Positions 1 to 7,919 of a DNA stretch of 64,000 nt are shown piece after piece; position 1 is the first letter of the stretch; the number at the start of each line of letters is the position of its first letter. Position numbers and translations under genes: made by a program. Source of the stretch: JANMCE01 sp963791625 (GTDB lineage: Bacteria; Actinomycetota; Acidimicrobiia; Acidimicrobiales; Ilumatobacteraceae); NCBI GenBank assembly GCA_963791625.1, contig CAWBTA010000006.1:1488001-1552000 (forward strand), read 5' to 3'. Below the pieces are notes generated by a model. It had not been told where the DNA came from. It ran no database searches and was given only the letters and a program-made list of their open reading frames with translations.

Positions 1-2
1 GC

Positions 3-299
3 GCCGTCTGCCTCGTGGCCGTCGATTCCGACATTGTCGTGGGATACTGCACCGTGAGCCGAGAGTTCTCAACATGGCAAGCCGCCGACTACGCCCACAT
101 GGACACCCTGTTTGTGGATGAGCATCATCGAGGTCGCGACATCGGCGAGCGCCTCTTGCTGGCGGCCGCCCAGGCGCGCGACCTCGGTGCCACGGAGATG
201 CAATGGCAAACCCCCGACTGGAACCTCGACGCCATCCGCTTCTACCAACGCCTCAGCGCCCACGGCTCAGCGAAAGTCCGCTTCACGCTCGATGTGTAA
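3..299 (+). CDS. GNAT family N-acetyltransferase, 5' end outside window
   Basis: C-terminal part of a GCN5-related acetyltransferase. The reading frame is open to the left edge, so the true start lies outside the window; the GTG at 15 is internal. Visible are the beta-strand 4 segment ending MDTLFVDEHHRGRDIG, which carries the acetyl-CoA pyrophosphate loop (R/Q-x-x-G-x-G/A type, here HRGRDIGERL), and the C-terminal NLDAIRFYQRL segment, the usual N-x-x-A-x-x-F-Y motif of GNAT enzymes. The substrate cannot be told. A 131-bp spacer separates it from the next gene. Confidence 0.85.
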   Translation, partial: AVCLVAVDSDIVVGYCTVSREFSTWQAADYAHMDTLFVDEHHRGRDIGERLLLAAAQARDLGATEMQWQTPDWNLDAIRFYQRLSAHGSAKVRFTLDV

Positions 300-430
300 C
301 CAATTGTCAAGATTGGAAGGAATGCTTGCGATTGGCCAATTTGGGAACTACAGTTCGTAGTGCCGTCTTCCCCGGCGAAAAGAGTTCCACCGGTTTCTAA
401 GGTATTTTCGCGTGCGTGGAAGGAGGTGTC

Positions 431-1654
431 ATGAGTGTACGAACTGTCGAGATGGTCTCGACGTTCGCCAGCGTCGTAACGGCTGGCGTGACCGTCGACG
501 TTGCAGAACGACCGAGGCTCGAAGAGATCCTGCGCGACTGTGCTCGGGTCACCGCCTTTGTCGAGAGCGTTCGTCTTCGAGCCATCACCTGCCTGGACGC
601 GCTCCCGACCACCTCCCCCTTTGAGAACGAAGACCTCGTTATTCATACGTCCCGGGGCAGTCGGCGGCAGGCGCAAGCGGCGCAGAAGCGCGCCGACACA
701 GTCGCCCACATGCCTGCGCTCGCCAACGCCTTACAGAACGGCCAGGTCGCCAGCGCTCATGTCGATACCGTGGCCCAGACGCTGTCACGCATGGAGCCGA
801 ACGATCGCTTAAAGCTTGCCGCCGAGAGCGACTGGGTAGCAGAGATGGCAACCCGGCTCACGCCCGAGCAGTTGTCGAAGAAGCTTCAGCAACGTGTTCG
901 AGAACTCTCCACCGATGACGGCATCGCCACACTCGAACGTCAACGCCGCGCTGCGTTTGTTCGTTATTGGGCCGACAAGGATTCGGGCATGGTGTGTCTC
1001 TACGGTCAGTTCGATCCAGAGTCGGGTGCCAAGCTCATGGGCCGCATTCGCAACGCGGTCGAGGCGCTGTTCCACGATCGCGTACCCGACACCTGCCCGC
1101 TCGATGAACGCAAGCAAGATCACCTTCGCGCCCTCGCCCTCGTAAAGCTGACTGAGGGTGAGGCTGTTGGAACAGGGCGACCCGAAATCACCGTGGTGAT
1201 CGATTTGCAGACGCTGCTCGATGGGGCGCGGGCCAAGAGTCGTGTCGACGTTTCTGACGGGGTCACGCTGCCGGTCGAGACGATCCGCCGCATGGCGTGT
1301 TACGCCGACATCATTCCGGCTGTGCTCGGCGCCAATGGTGTGCTGCTCGATCTCGGCCGTTTCACCCGGCTTGCCAGTGCGCAGCAACGGCGAGCTCTGC
1401 GAGTGATGTACAACACCTGTGCCGTGGGGAATTGTGACGTCTCGTTTGACAACTGCACGATGCACCACGTGCACTACTGGCGCCGCGGCGGAAAAACCGA
1501 CCTGGGAAACATGCTGCCGCTGTGCAGTAAACATCATCACCTCGCCCATGAGGGTGGCTGGGAGTTCCATCTCGACGGCGAGCGAACACTCACTCTTACC
1601 AAACCCGACGGATCAAGACAGACCCATCCGCCACCACTCGCTCGCGCTGGTTAG
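431..1654 (+). CDS. DUF222 / HNH endonuclease-domain protein
   Basis: Protein of about 407 residues with the N-terminal DUF222 helical region and a C-terminal HNH nuclease module: CAVGNC, a CTMHHVHYW segment holding the two histidines, GGKTDLGNMLPLCSKHHH and a final HEGGW. This is the architecture of the multicopy actinobacterial DUF222-HNH family, often found near mobile or repeat sequence, whose biological role is poorly defined. A GTG at 416 is possible, but AGGAGG at 421-426 lies just before ATG 431, so 431 was chosen. The gene stands alone, 90 bp upstream of the aromatic genes. Confidence 0.85.
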   Translation: MSVRTVEMVSTFASVVTAGVTVDVAERPRLEEILRDCARVTAFVESVRLRAITCLDALPTTSPFENEDLVIHTSRGSRRQAQAAQKRADTVAHMPALANALQNGQVASAHVDTVAQTLSRMEPNDRLKLAAESDWVAEMATRLTPEQLSKKLQQRVRELSTDDGIATLERQRRAAFVRYWADKDSGMVCLYGQFDPESGAKLMGRIRNAVEALFHDRVPDTCPLDERKQDHLRALALVKLTEGEAVGTGRPEITVVIDLQTLLDGARAKSRVDVSDGVTLPVETIRRMACYADIIPAVLGANGVLLDLGRFTRLASAQQRRALRVMYNTCAVGNCDVSFDNCTMHHVHYWRRGGKTDLGNMLPLCSKHHHLAHEGGWEFHLDGERTLTLTKPDGSRQTHPPPLARAG

Positions 1655-1745
1655 CGGCGACGTTCCGCAGTGCGGACCGTCGAACTTCCACCGGAAGTTC
1701 GATCTGAGGGAAGCTGGAACGGTTCATTTGAGACAGGGGACACAG

Positions 1746-2639
1746 ATGGCAAAATTCACGGCAGCCATAGTCGGGTCAGGCAACATCGGTACCGACCTGA
1801 TGTACAAACTCATGCGCTCCGAGGTGATCGAGCCGCGCTACATGATCGGTGTCGACCCTCGTAGCGAGGGGCTCGAACGTGCCCGCGGGCTCGGCCTCGA
1901 GGCATCGCATGAGGGTGTCGATTGGTTGCTGAGTCAGAAGGAACTCCCCGACTTCGTGTTCGAGGCCACCAGCGCCTACATCCATGAGGCCAACGCTCCC
2001 CGCTACGCCGCGCTAGGTATCCGAGCGATCGACCTCACCCCGGCCGCGGTTGGGCCGTTCGTGGTTCCGGCGGCCAACCTCGATGAGCACCTTGACGCCA
2101 TGAACGTCAACATGGTCACGTGCGCCGGTCAGGCCACCATCCCCATCGTCTACGCCGTCGCGCAGGTGGCCGAGGTTGCCTACAGCGAGATCGTGGCCAC
2201 CGTGTCCTCGAAGTCGGCCGGTCCGGGCACTCGGGCCAACATCGACGAGTTCACCCGCACCACGTCACGGGCCATCGCCGAAGTCGGCCGAGCCGGAAGA
2301 GGCAAGGCCATCATCGTGCTCAACCCGGCCGAACCGCCAATGATCATGCGCGACACCATCTTTTGCCAACTACCCGGCGGAGCCGACGAGATCCTCATTA
2401 CCAAGGCCGTCGAGAACGTGGTCGCCCGAGTGCAGGAGTACGTGCCGGGCTATCGCCTGAAGGCCGCGCCCCAGTTCGGTGAGACCAAAGAAGGCATCGC
2501 TCGCGTCGCTGTCTTCGTCGAAGTAGAAGGTGCCGGTGACTACTTCCCGCCCTACGCCGGCAACCTCGACATCATGACCGCCGCAGCAGCGGCCGTGGCC
2601 AACCGCATGGCCCACCACCTGAACGGAGCACGTGCATGA
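1746..2639 (+). CDS. mhpF: Acetaldehyde dehydrogenase (acylating)
   Basis: Converts acetaldehyde, NAD+ and CoA to acetyl-CoA and NADH at the end of meta-cleavage pathways; in this family it forms a channelling complex with the aldolase encoded next. The 297-residue length is typical. The N-terminal Rossmann loop reads GSGNIG (residues 10-15) and the catalytic cysteine is C126 in TCAGQATIP. The frame is open upstream to 1419, but the family N-terminus (MAKFTAAIVG) begins at ATG 1746, after a purine-rich GGGGA. It overlaps the aldolase by 4 bp (ATGA), implying coupled translation. Confidence 0.96.
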   Translation: MAKFTAAIVGSGNIGTDLMYKLMRSEVIEPRYMIGVDPRSEGLERARGLGLEASHEGVDWLLSQKELPDFVFEATSAYIHEANAPRYAALGIRAIDLTPAAVGPFVVPAANLDEHLDAMNVNMVTCAGQATIPIVYAVAQVAEVAYSEIVATVSSKSAGPGTRANIDEFTRTTSRAIAEVGRAGRGKAIIVLNPAEPPMIMRDTIFCQLPGGADEILITKAVENVVARVQEYVPGYRLKAAPQFGETKEGIARVAVFVEVEGAGDYFPPYAGNLDIMTAAAAAVANRMAHHLNGARA

Positions 2640-3664
2640 CCTACTCCCCCACACTCGATGTCCGCATGACCGACACCTGCCTGCGCGACGGTTCACACGC
2701 CAAGGGCCACCAGTTCACCGAGCAGCACGTACGTGACATTGTGACCGCGCTCGACACCATCGGCATGCCCGTCATCGAGGTTACCCACGGTGACGGCCTG
2801 GGTGGCTCGTCGTTCAACTACGGGTTCTCGCTCACCGACGAACGCAAGCTCATGAAAGCCGCGGTCGAGTCGGCCAAGACCGCGAAAATCGCCGCGCTCA
2901 TGGTGCCCGGCATCGGCACCATGGATGACATCCGTTTCATCCAAGATATCGGCCTGTCCATTGTGCGCGTCGCTACCCACTGCACCGAAGCCGACGTGTC
3001 CATCCAGCACTTCGGTCTCGCTCGCAAACTCGGGCTGGAGACGGTCGGTTTCCTCATGATGGCCCACGGCCAAACGCCCGAGACCATCGCCAAGCAGGCC
3101 CGCATCATGGCCGATGCCGGCTGCCAGTGCGTCTACGTTGTCGACTCGGCAGGAGCGATGATTCTGGAAGATGTGCAGCACCGGGTAGAGGCCGTCGTTG
3201 CCGAACTCAACGGTGACGCCCAGGTGGGTTTCCACGCTCACGACAACCTCAACATCGCGGTCGCAAACTCGGTGATTGCGGTGCGCGCTGGTGCCGTGCA
3301 GATCGACGGTTCAACTCGCGGGTTTGGTGCCGGTGCCGGCAACACCCGCAACGAGGTGTTCGCGGCCGTCGCCGAGCGGCTCGGTATCAAGACCGGCATC
3401 GACGTGCTCGGCCTCATCGACGTGGCCGAAGACATCGTTCGTCCCGTGATGGACGGCGAGTGCATCATCGATCGTCTCGCCCTCATCATGGGTTACGCCG
3501 GCGTGTACTCCAGCTTCCTCAAGCACGCCTACCGCGCCGCCGAGCAATACGGCGTCAGCGGTGCCGACGTGCTGTTGAAGTGCGGCGAACAGAAACTGGT
3601 CGGCGGCCAAGAAGACCAAATCATCTACATCGCCCAAGAACTCGCCAGCGCCAAAGCCAGCTGA
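2636..3664 (+). CDS. mhpE: 4-hydroxy-2-oxovalerate aldolase
   Basis: Class II pyruvate aldolase cleaving 4-hydroxy-2-oxovalerate (or an analogue) to pyruvate and acetaldehyde; the aldehyde passes to the dehydrogenase encoded upstream. 342 residues, family length. The TIM-barrel N-terminus carries TCLRDGSHA, with R17 and D18 at the metal site, and FHAHDN supplies the metal-binding H200 and H202. The C-terminal communication domain is complete. Homologues serve phenol/catechol (DmpG) or steroid (HsaF) degradation. The catechol 2,3-dioxygenase-like gene at 10210-11119 favours a catechol-type route here. Confidence 0.96.
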   Translation: MTYSPTLDVRMTDTCLRDGSHAKGHQFTEQHVRDIVTALDTIGMPVIEVTHGDGLGGSSFNYGFSLTDERKLMKAAVESAKTAKIAALMVPGIGTMDDIRFIQDIGLSIVRVATHCTEADVSIQHFGLARKLGLETVGFLMMAHGQTPETIAKQARIMADAGCQCVYVVDSAGAMILEDVQHRVEAVVAELNGDAQVGFHAHDNLNIAVANSVIAVRAGAVQIDGSTRGFGAGAGNTRNEVFAAVAERLGIKTGIDVLGLIDVAEDIVRPVMDGECIIDRLALIMGYAGVYSSFLKHAYRAAEQYGVSGADVLLKCGEQKLVGGQEDQIIYIAQELASAKAS

Positions 3665-3716
3665 ACATCTCTCTACAGCGACGACGCGAACAGACCCGGT
3701 CCGTTTGGTGGGCCAC

Positions 3717-3736
3717 CCAACGCTGGGACGCGTTGG
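3717..3736. terminator. Weak hairpin between convergent genes
   Basis: A perfect 7-bp inverted repeat (CCAACGC / GCGTTGG, 6-nt loop) lies between the convergent aldolase and apbE genes. There is no T-tract, so termination at this hairpin is only a guess. Confidence 0.3.
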
Positions 3737-3745
3737 CCAGAACCC

Positions 3746-4678
3746 TCAGGAGGCCGTGGCGACCGGGCTGAACTGGTCGAGTCCGGGGAGGCGGAAGTGG
3801 CCTTCGCTATCGGCCACGAGCACTCCGGTAACACCCGCGGCGGCAGCCAGCTGTTGAGCTGTTTCGATACCGACGATGATCATGGCTTTCGCCAGCGCCT
3901 CACCTGACCAGGCGTCCGCGGTGAGCACCGAGACGGAAACGAGATCACTCTCACTCGGTCCACCCGTTAGGGGATTGATGAGGTGGTGGACGCGCTGGCC
4001 GCCTTGGACCCACGCGCGCATCTTGGTGGAACTGGTGACGAGCGCGCCGCTGGAAATGCGTACGGTCGTCAGGAATCGACTGGGATCGAAGGGATCGGCG
4101 ATCGCGAGTTCCCATCCGTCGCCCTCCGGGCTCAGGCCGTCAACCCGAACATCGCCACCCAGATTGACGCATACACCGCGTGCGCCGAACCCGATCATCT
4201 CAGCGACGACGAGGTCGGCGGCTAGACCCTTGCCGATACCCCCGAGATCGAGGCCGACACCGATCGGAACCATCACCGTGCGCAAGCGGGCGTCGAGCAC
4301 AATGTCGACACACCCCGCGCTTGGCTTCAAGATTCCGATCGGTGCCAGCCCGGTCATCTCTGTGAACGTGCGGTCGTAGCCAAGGGCGTGCATCGAGGCA
4401 AGCACCGTCGGATCGAACGCTCCCCCTGTCATCCGCCATGCCTCAACGGCGCGTGTGACGAGCAGAAACGTGTCCGGAGAAACAGCAACCGGGCGACCAG
4501 CCCCGCTATTGATCCGATTGACATCACTATCAGCCAAGAAACGGCTCCAGCGTCGTTCCAACTCAGCCAAACGTCGCTGCGCGACATGAACGAGATCACC
4601 ATTGTTCCCAACAATGATCACGTGCGCCTCGGTTCCCATCGCAGGGAACCGAAGCTCAGTGACAGGGCGATCGGTCAC
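3746..4678 (-). CDS. apbE: FAD:protein FMN transferase (ApbE family)
   Basis: Transfers FMN from FAD onto a threonine or serine of extracytoplasmic target proteins. 310 residues, usual length. Seen: RFPAMGTEAHV near the N-terminus, the flavin-binding LDLGGIGKGLAADL, NLGGDVRVDG, VHHLINPLTGGP and the C-terminal TADAWSGEALAKA segment, where the family carries Mg ligands. No obvious signal peptide or lipobox is seen, although many homologues are exported, so its location is uncertain. The start overlaps the stop of the surface-protein gene by 4 bp, so the two are probably one operon, with the surface protein as candidate partner. Confidence 0.92.
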   Translation of the reverse strand: MTDRPVTELRFPAMGTEAHVIIVGNNGDLVHVAQRRLAELERRWSRFLADSDVNRINSGAGRPVAVSPDTFLLVTRAVEAWRMTGGAFDPTVLASMHALGYDRTFTEMTGLAPIGILKPSAGCVDIVLDARLRTVMVPIGVGLDLGGIGKGLAADLVVAEMIGFGARGVCVNLGGDVRVDGLSPEGDGWELAIADPFDPSRFLTTVRISSGALVTSSTKMRAWVQGGQRVHHLINPLTGGPSESDLVSVSVLTADAWSGEALAKAMIIVGIETAQQLAAAAGVTGVLVADSEGHFRLPGLDQFSPVATAS

Positions 4679-5847
4679 GCCGCTGCAGCCGACGCGCTCA
4701 CCGAAACGTTACCCGGTGTCGCTGTTGCCGACGCCGTGAACAGCGAACCGACCGTGGCCGAAATCTTGCTGCCACTCGACACAGTAATCGTAGAGGAAGC
4801 GCCAGCAGCGACCGCTCCGGTGCATGTGTACGTGGCTGAGGGCGCCGCCACTTTGATGTAGGCACTGCACGTCCAACCGGTGCCGACCGCCTCAAGATAG
4901 TTCGGCAGCGTGCCCTTCACATTGATCGTGATCGAAACATTCGCCGACGCATTACCCGTATTATTCACCGTGGTATTCATACCAATCGGCGCACCAACCT
5001 TCACCGCCGTAAACGCCTGACCAAGACTCAACTTCGGAGCCGGAGCCGCCGTCGTAGTCGTCGTCGCAGCAACCGTCGTAGTCGTCTTCGCCACCGTCGT
5101 AGACGTGGTCGGTGCCGGCGTGGTGGTCGGCTTCGGTGCGGTCGTTACCGGCGTGCCAGCCGTGGTGGTGACCTTCGGGAGAGTCGTCGAGGTGCTGCGG
5201 GGTCCCCGGTGATCATCGTCGTTGCGGTCGTCGCGATCGTCGCTCTCGTTGTCGTCGTGCTCGTTGTCGTCGCTGTTGCCCTTCGGCTTGCCGGCAATGG
5301 TGGACTTCGGAGTGGTGGGCTTCACCGACGAGGAACTCGAACCCGGCGTACCGGGCTTCGATGAATCCTTGTCCTTCTCCGTTGTAGCGGGGGTCGTGGG
5401 CGCTACGGTGCCAGCGGCGGTAGCAGCGCTGGCGGACGGGGCGGCCGAGCCTCGTGACGGCGCAGCGGTTCGGGTGCCCTGCTGGACTGTGGCACCAAGC
5501 ACGCTGTCGCCAGCGGCCGGGGTCGTGTCGCCAGCCACTTCGCCGGCGCTATCGGCAACCTGGCCAGAGGCGGCGGCTGGTGCGGCGGCGGTGCCGGCAA
5601 CCTTGGGAGCGGCCGCGGCCTTGGCGGCCTTGGCCTTCTTCGCAGTGGTTGCCGTCTTGGGCGCGCCCTTCTTGGCTGCTGCGGCGGAGGTCTCGGTGGT
5701 GTCGACTGCCTGGCCTTCGGCCGCCGTGGCCGACTTGCCCGAACCAAGGTGTCCGGTAGCCGCACCGGCGATACCAGTTGCGCCGAGCACAGCACCGGTG
5801 ATCATGGCTGCCGTCATCAATCGGTTTGCCTGTGAGTTGTCTTTCAT
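4675..5847 (-). CDS. Thr/Ala-rich exported protein with C-terminal DUF11-like beta domain
   Basis: 390 residues. A hydrophobic stretch at about 10-31 looks like a signal or anchor segment. It is followed by an Ala/Lys/Pro/Ser/Thr-rich low-complexity stalk (40-180), a very acidic Asp/Asn/His patch (191-213), a Thr-rich linker (216-268) and a beta-rich domain (272-390). That domain resembles DUF11/CARDB modules, with GWTC and YTCTG cysteines (C327, C342) and AAGASSTITV. AAGGAG at 5856-5861 sits 8 nt before ATG 5847. Inferred to be a cell-surface or wall-spanning protein. Its coupling to apbE suggests flavinylation, but no FMN-binding domain is evident; DSVLGAT (114-120) is the only weak match to a flavinylation motif. 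Confidence 0.8.
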   Translation of the reverse strand: MKDNSQANRLMTAAMITGAVLGATGIAGAATGHLGSGKSATAAEGQAVDTTETSAAAAKKGAPKTATTAKKAKAAKAAAAPKVAGTAAAPAAASGQVADSAGEVAGDTTPAAGDSVLGATVQQGTRTAAPSRGSAAPSASAATAAGTVAPTTPATTEKDKDSSKPGTPGSSSSSVKPTTPKSTIAGKPKGNSDDNEHDDNESDDRDDRNDDDHRGPRSTSTTLPKVTTTAGTPVTTAPKPTTTPAPTTSTTVAKTTTTVAATTTTTAAPAPKLSLGQAFTAVKVGAPIGMNTTVNNTGNASANVSITINVKGTLPNYLEAVGTGWTCSAYIKVAAPSATYTCTGAVAAGASSTITVSSGSKISATVGSLFTASATATPGNVSVSASAAAA

Positions 5848-6043
5848 GAGGGATTCTCCTTCGTCCGCCGACCACGTCAGCCGGGCTAGGAACCAGTTTG
5901 CGATCTCTCACGTAACCACTCGCCGCTGTACAGGTAAGCGCTTTACTAACAGTTCGCCACCAACGGCAACGTTCGGTCAACGGATTCATGACGAGGGCTC
6001 CAGATTGCAGGAAGCATTCACAAACGTCTCTTAGACTTAACGA
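5848..6043. promoter_or_regulatory. Divergent intergenic region, surface protein / sirtuin
   Basis: 196-bp divergent spacer. On the minus side it holds the AAGGAG ribosome-binding site of the surface-protein gene. On the plus side TAGACT at 6032-6037 is a good -10 box, placed exactly 6 nt before the TTG at 6044, so the sirtuin mRNA is probably leaderless. No convincing -35 box or operator was seen. Confidence 0.55.
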
Positions 6044-6820
6044 TTGATGACGGAACTGCTCGATACACCGGTTGATCGAGTGGCACGGATACTGGACGGT
6101 GCCGAGCGCATCGTGGTGTTGACCGGGGCGGGAATCTCCACCGACTCAGGGATACCGGACTACCGGGGGCCCAACGGGCTCTGGACGAAGAACCCTCTGG
6201 CCGAAAAGACCTCCACCTTGTCGCACTATTTGAATGACCCAGCCGTGCGACGCTTCGCCTGGCAAACACGGGTCAACTCACCCGCGTGGACCGCCGAACC
6301 AAACGCCGGGCATCGCGCCCTCGTCGACCTCGAGCGCCGGGGAAACCTGCATGCGCTGGTCACGCAGAACATCGACGAGCTGCATCAGCGAGCCGGAAGC
6401 GACCCGGACAAGATCGTCGAAGTGCATGGCACTATGCGGCGTTACCACTGCTGGACGTGTCACGACGAGGGACCGATGGAAGTCATGCTCGAACGAGTAC
6501 GGGCGGGCGAAGTCGACCCGGGCTGCCTCCTGTGCGGCGGCGTGGTCAAGTCGGCCACCATCTCGTTCGGCCAGTCCCTCGTACCCGAAGTCATTGCCCG
6601 TGCTTTACAGACTGCCGAAGAGGCCGACGTGTTGTTGGCCGTCGGTACCTCGCTGAAGGTGTACCCGGTAAAGAACATGATCCCTCGCGCCAAGGCGGCG
6701 GGAGCGACCGTCATCATCGTGAACGGCGAATCCACGGCAATGGACCAGCTCGCTCATCACGTACTGACCGGTTCCACCAGCGACCTTCTGCCGGCACTCT
6801 GCAGTCCCAAACCCAAGTGA
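6044..6820 (+). CDS. Sir2-family NAD-dependent protein deacylase (sirtuin)
   Basis: About 258 residues. It has the full sirtuin signature: GAGISTDSGIPDYRG for NAD binding, TQNIDELHQ, the catalytic histidine in VHGTMRRY, a zinc site of two cysteine pairs (CWTC and CLLC), then SFGQ and GTSLKVYP. The family removes acetyl or other acyl groups from lysine using NAD+. Start: TTG 6044 or ATG 6047; no Shine-Dalgarno is seen, and the TAGACT box 6 nt upstream fits leaderless initiation. It converges with the IclR gene, leaving 7 bp between stop codons. With the HDAC-family gene and GNAT/acyl-CoA synthetase fusion near 31.7-35.3 kb it forms a set of candidate lysine-acylation enzymes. Confidence 0.95.
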   Translation: MMTELLDTPVDRVARILDGAERIVVLTGAGISTDSGIPDYRGPNGLWTKNPLAEKTSTLSHYLNDPAVRRFAWQTRVNSPAWTAEPNAGHRALVDLERRGNLHALVTQNIDELHQRAGSDPDKIVEVHGTMRRYHCWTCHDEGPMEVMLERVRAGEVDPGCLLCGGVVKSATISFGQSLVPEVIARALQTAEEADVLLAVGTSLKVYPVKNMIPRAKAAGATVIIVNGESTAMDQLAHHVLTGSTSDLLPALCSPKPK

Positions 6821-6827
6821 GCCACAC

Positions 6828-7610
6828 TCAGGAAACTGGGACGCCCGCTCGTCGGACCTGACCGAAGCCCATGCCATCACTGATTTCTCTGGCGCACTTT
6901 CGCACCATGCTGGTGAACTTCGGTAGCTGCTCGTCCGTCATGGCCATGGCTGCACCTACCAACGAGACCGCCGCAATGCAGGAGCCGTCGCGGCCGAACA
7001 CCGGCGCGGCCACACTGGTGACACCGGGCTGACTCTCCTCGGCGCTAATCGCATAGCCATCAGCCCGCACCTTCGCGAGGCAGTCGATGAACACCGACTT
7101 GGTCGTGATGCTGCGTGGAGCGAGGCGTGAAAGACCACGAGCCAAGACGGTCTCGGTAAGTTTCGGCTCACCGAAAGCAAGAATGCACTTGCCCGATGAC
7201 GTGACGTGGGCGGGCATGCGGCGGCCGAGCCGGTTGAACATGCGGGCCGTACCGGGGGATTCAAAGCGGTCGATGTAGACAACGTCAGCGCCGTCCACAA
7301 CCGCGAGGTGAATCGCTTCGTGGCAGCTGCTCCGCAGCCGATCGAGGGGTTCACGCGCCACCTCGTGGAGACGGATGCCCGACACCACGAGCTGGCCAAG
7401 TTCGTGCAGTTTCAAACCGAGCCGGTAACGGTCGTCGTCGGTCTTCGACACATAGCCGTGCTCCAACAGTGTGGACAACGCACGGTGCACGCTGCTCTTG
7501 CCCATGCCCAGCTTGCGCGCCAATTCGGACACACCGAGTACGGGCTCGGCGTAACTGAACGCTTCGAGCACTCGGAGGGTTTTGGCAACGGTAGACAGCT
7601 GATCGCTCAA
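6828..7610 (-). CDS. IclR-family transcriptional regulator
   Basis: 260 residues: N-terminal winged helix (about 5-65, with GVSELARKLGMGKSSVHRAL as the recognition region) and the C-terminal IclR ligand-binding domain, including the conserved SSGKCILAF segment and the GVTSVAAPVF motif. IclR proteins commonly control aromatic catabolism by binding pathway metabolites. The gene lies just upstream of, and on the same strand as, nothing else, but the Rieske-phosphatase-dioxygenase operon ends immediately before it, making that operon the natural target. Start is TTG 7610 (the only in-frame choice matching the family N-terminus). On the minus strand a TACGGT lies 8 nt before it, so it may be leaderless. 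Confidence 0.92.
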   Translation of the reverse strand: MSDQLSTVAKTLRVLEAFSYAEPVLGVSELARKLGMGKSSVHRALSTLLEHGYVSKTDDDRYRLGLKLHELGQLVVSGIRLHEVAREPLDRLRSSCHEAIHLAVVDGADVVYIDRFESPGTARMFNRLGRRMPAHVTSSGKCILAFGEPKLTETVLARGLSRLAPRSITTKSVFIDCLAKVRADGYAISAEESQPGVTSVAAPVFGRDGSCIAAVSLVGAAMAMTDEQLPKFTSMVRKCAREISDGMGFGQVRRAGVPVS

Positions 7611-7649
7611 GAGAATTGACCGTAGCGCACGCTGGAGACGCGCCCGTCC

Positions 7650-7916
7650 TTAGTGCTCGGGTTCGACGCCGACCACTCGGTTGGACGACACAATTTCAAC
7701 CGACTCTTTGCACGAACGGCACCAGCAGTGAAAGACACGATCACGGTCGTACCAGTACTCGACCACCAGACCCTGCTCGTACGACGCGCCGCACATACCG
7801 CAGAACCGGGGACGGTCGCGGAGATGCTGCTCGATATGACTCGGATCAGGAGGCGGCACCGGTTCGACCATTGGGCGCACGAGGCTCAGTGGTCGTTCCG
7901 GTTGGGCGTTCGACAA
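7650..7916 (-). CDS. Small CxxC zinc-ribbon-like protein
   Basis: 88 residues with two cysteine pairs, CGMCG and CWCRSC, separated by about 25 residues, plus several histidines, so a treble-clef or zinc-ribbon fold is likely. It starts 3 bp after the stop of the Rieske oxygenase and is almost certainly the last gene of that operon. No specific family is recognised. It could be an accessory metal-binding protein for the oxygenase, but that is a guess from position only. Confidence 0.7.
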   Translation of the reverse strand: MSNAQPERPLSLVRPMVEPVPPPDPSHIEQHLRDRPRFCGMCGASYEQGLVVEYWYDRDRVFHCWCRSCKESVEIVSSNRVVGVEPEH

Positions 7917-7919
7917 GCC

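Noticed and set aside
1419..1745. N-terminal extension of acetaldehyde dehydrogenase by 109 residues
   Set aside because: The extension overlaps the HNH gene in another frame, and the family N-terminus begins at ATG 1746.
5222..6034. 270-codon plus-strand frame over the surface-protein gene
   Set aside because: Hydrophobic Val/Ala/Ser composition is only the mirror of the Thr/Ala/Asp-rich stalk on the other strand.
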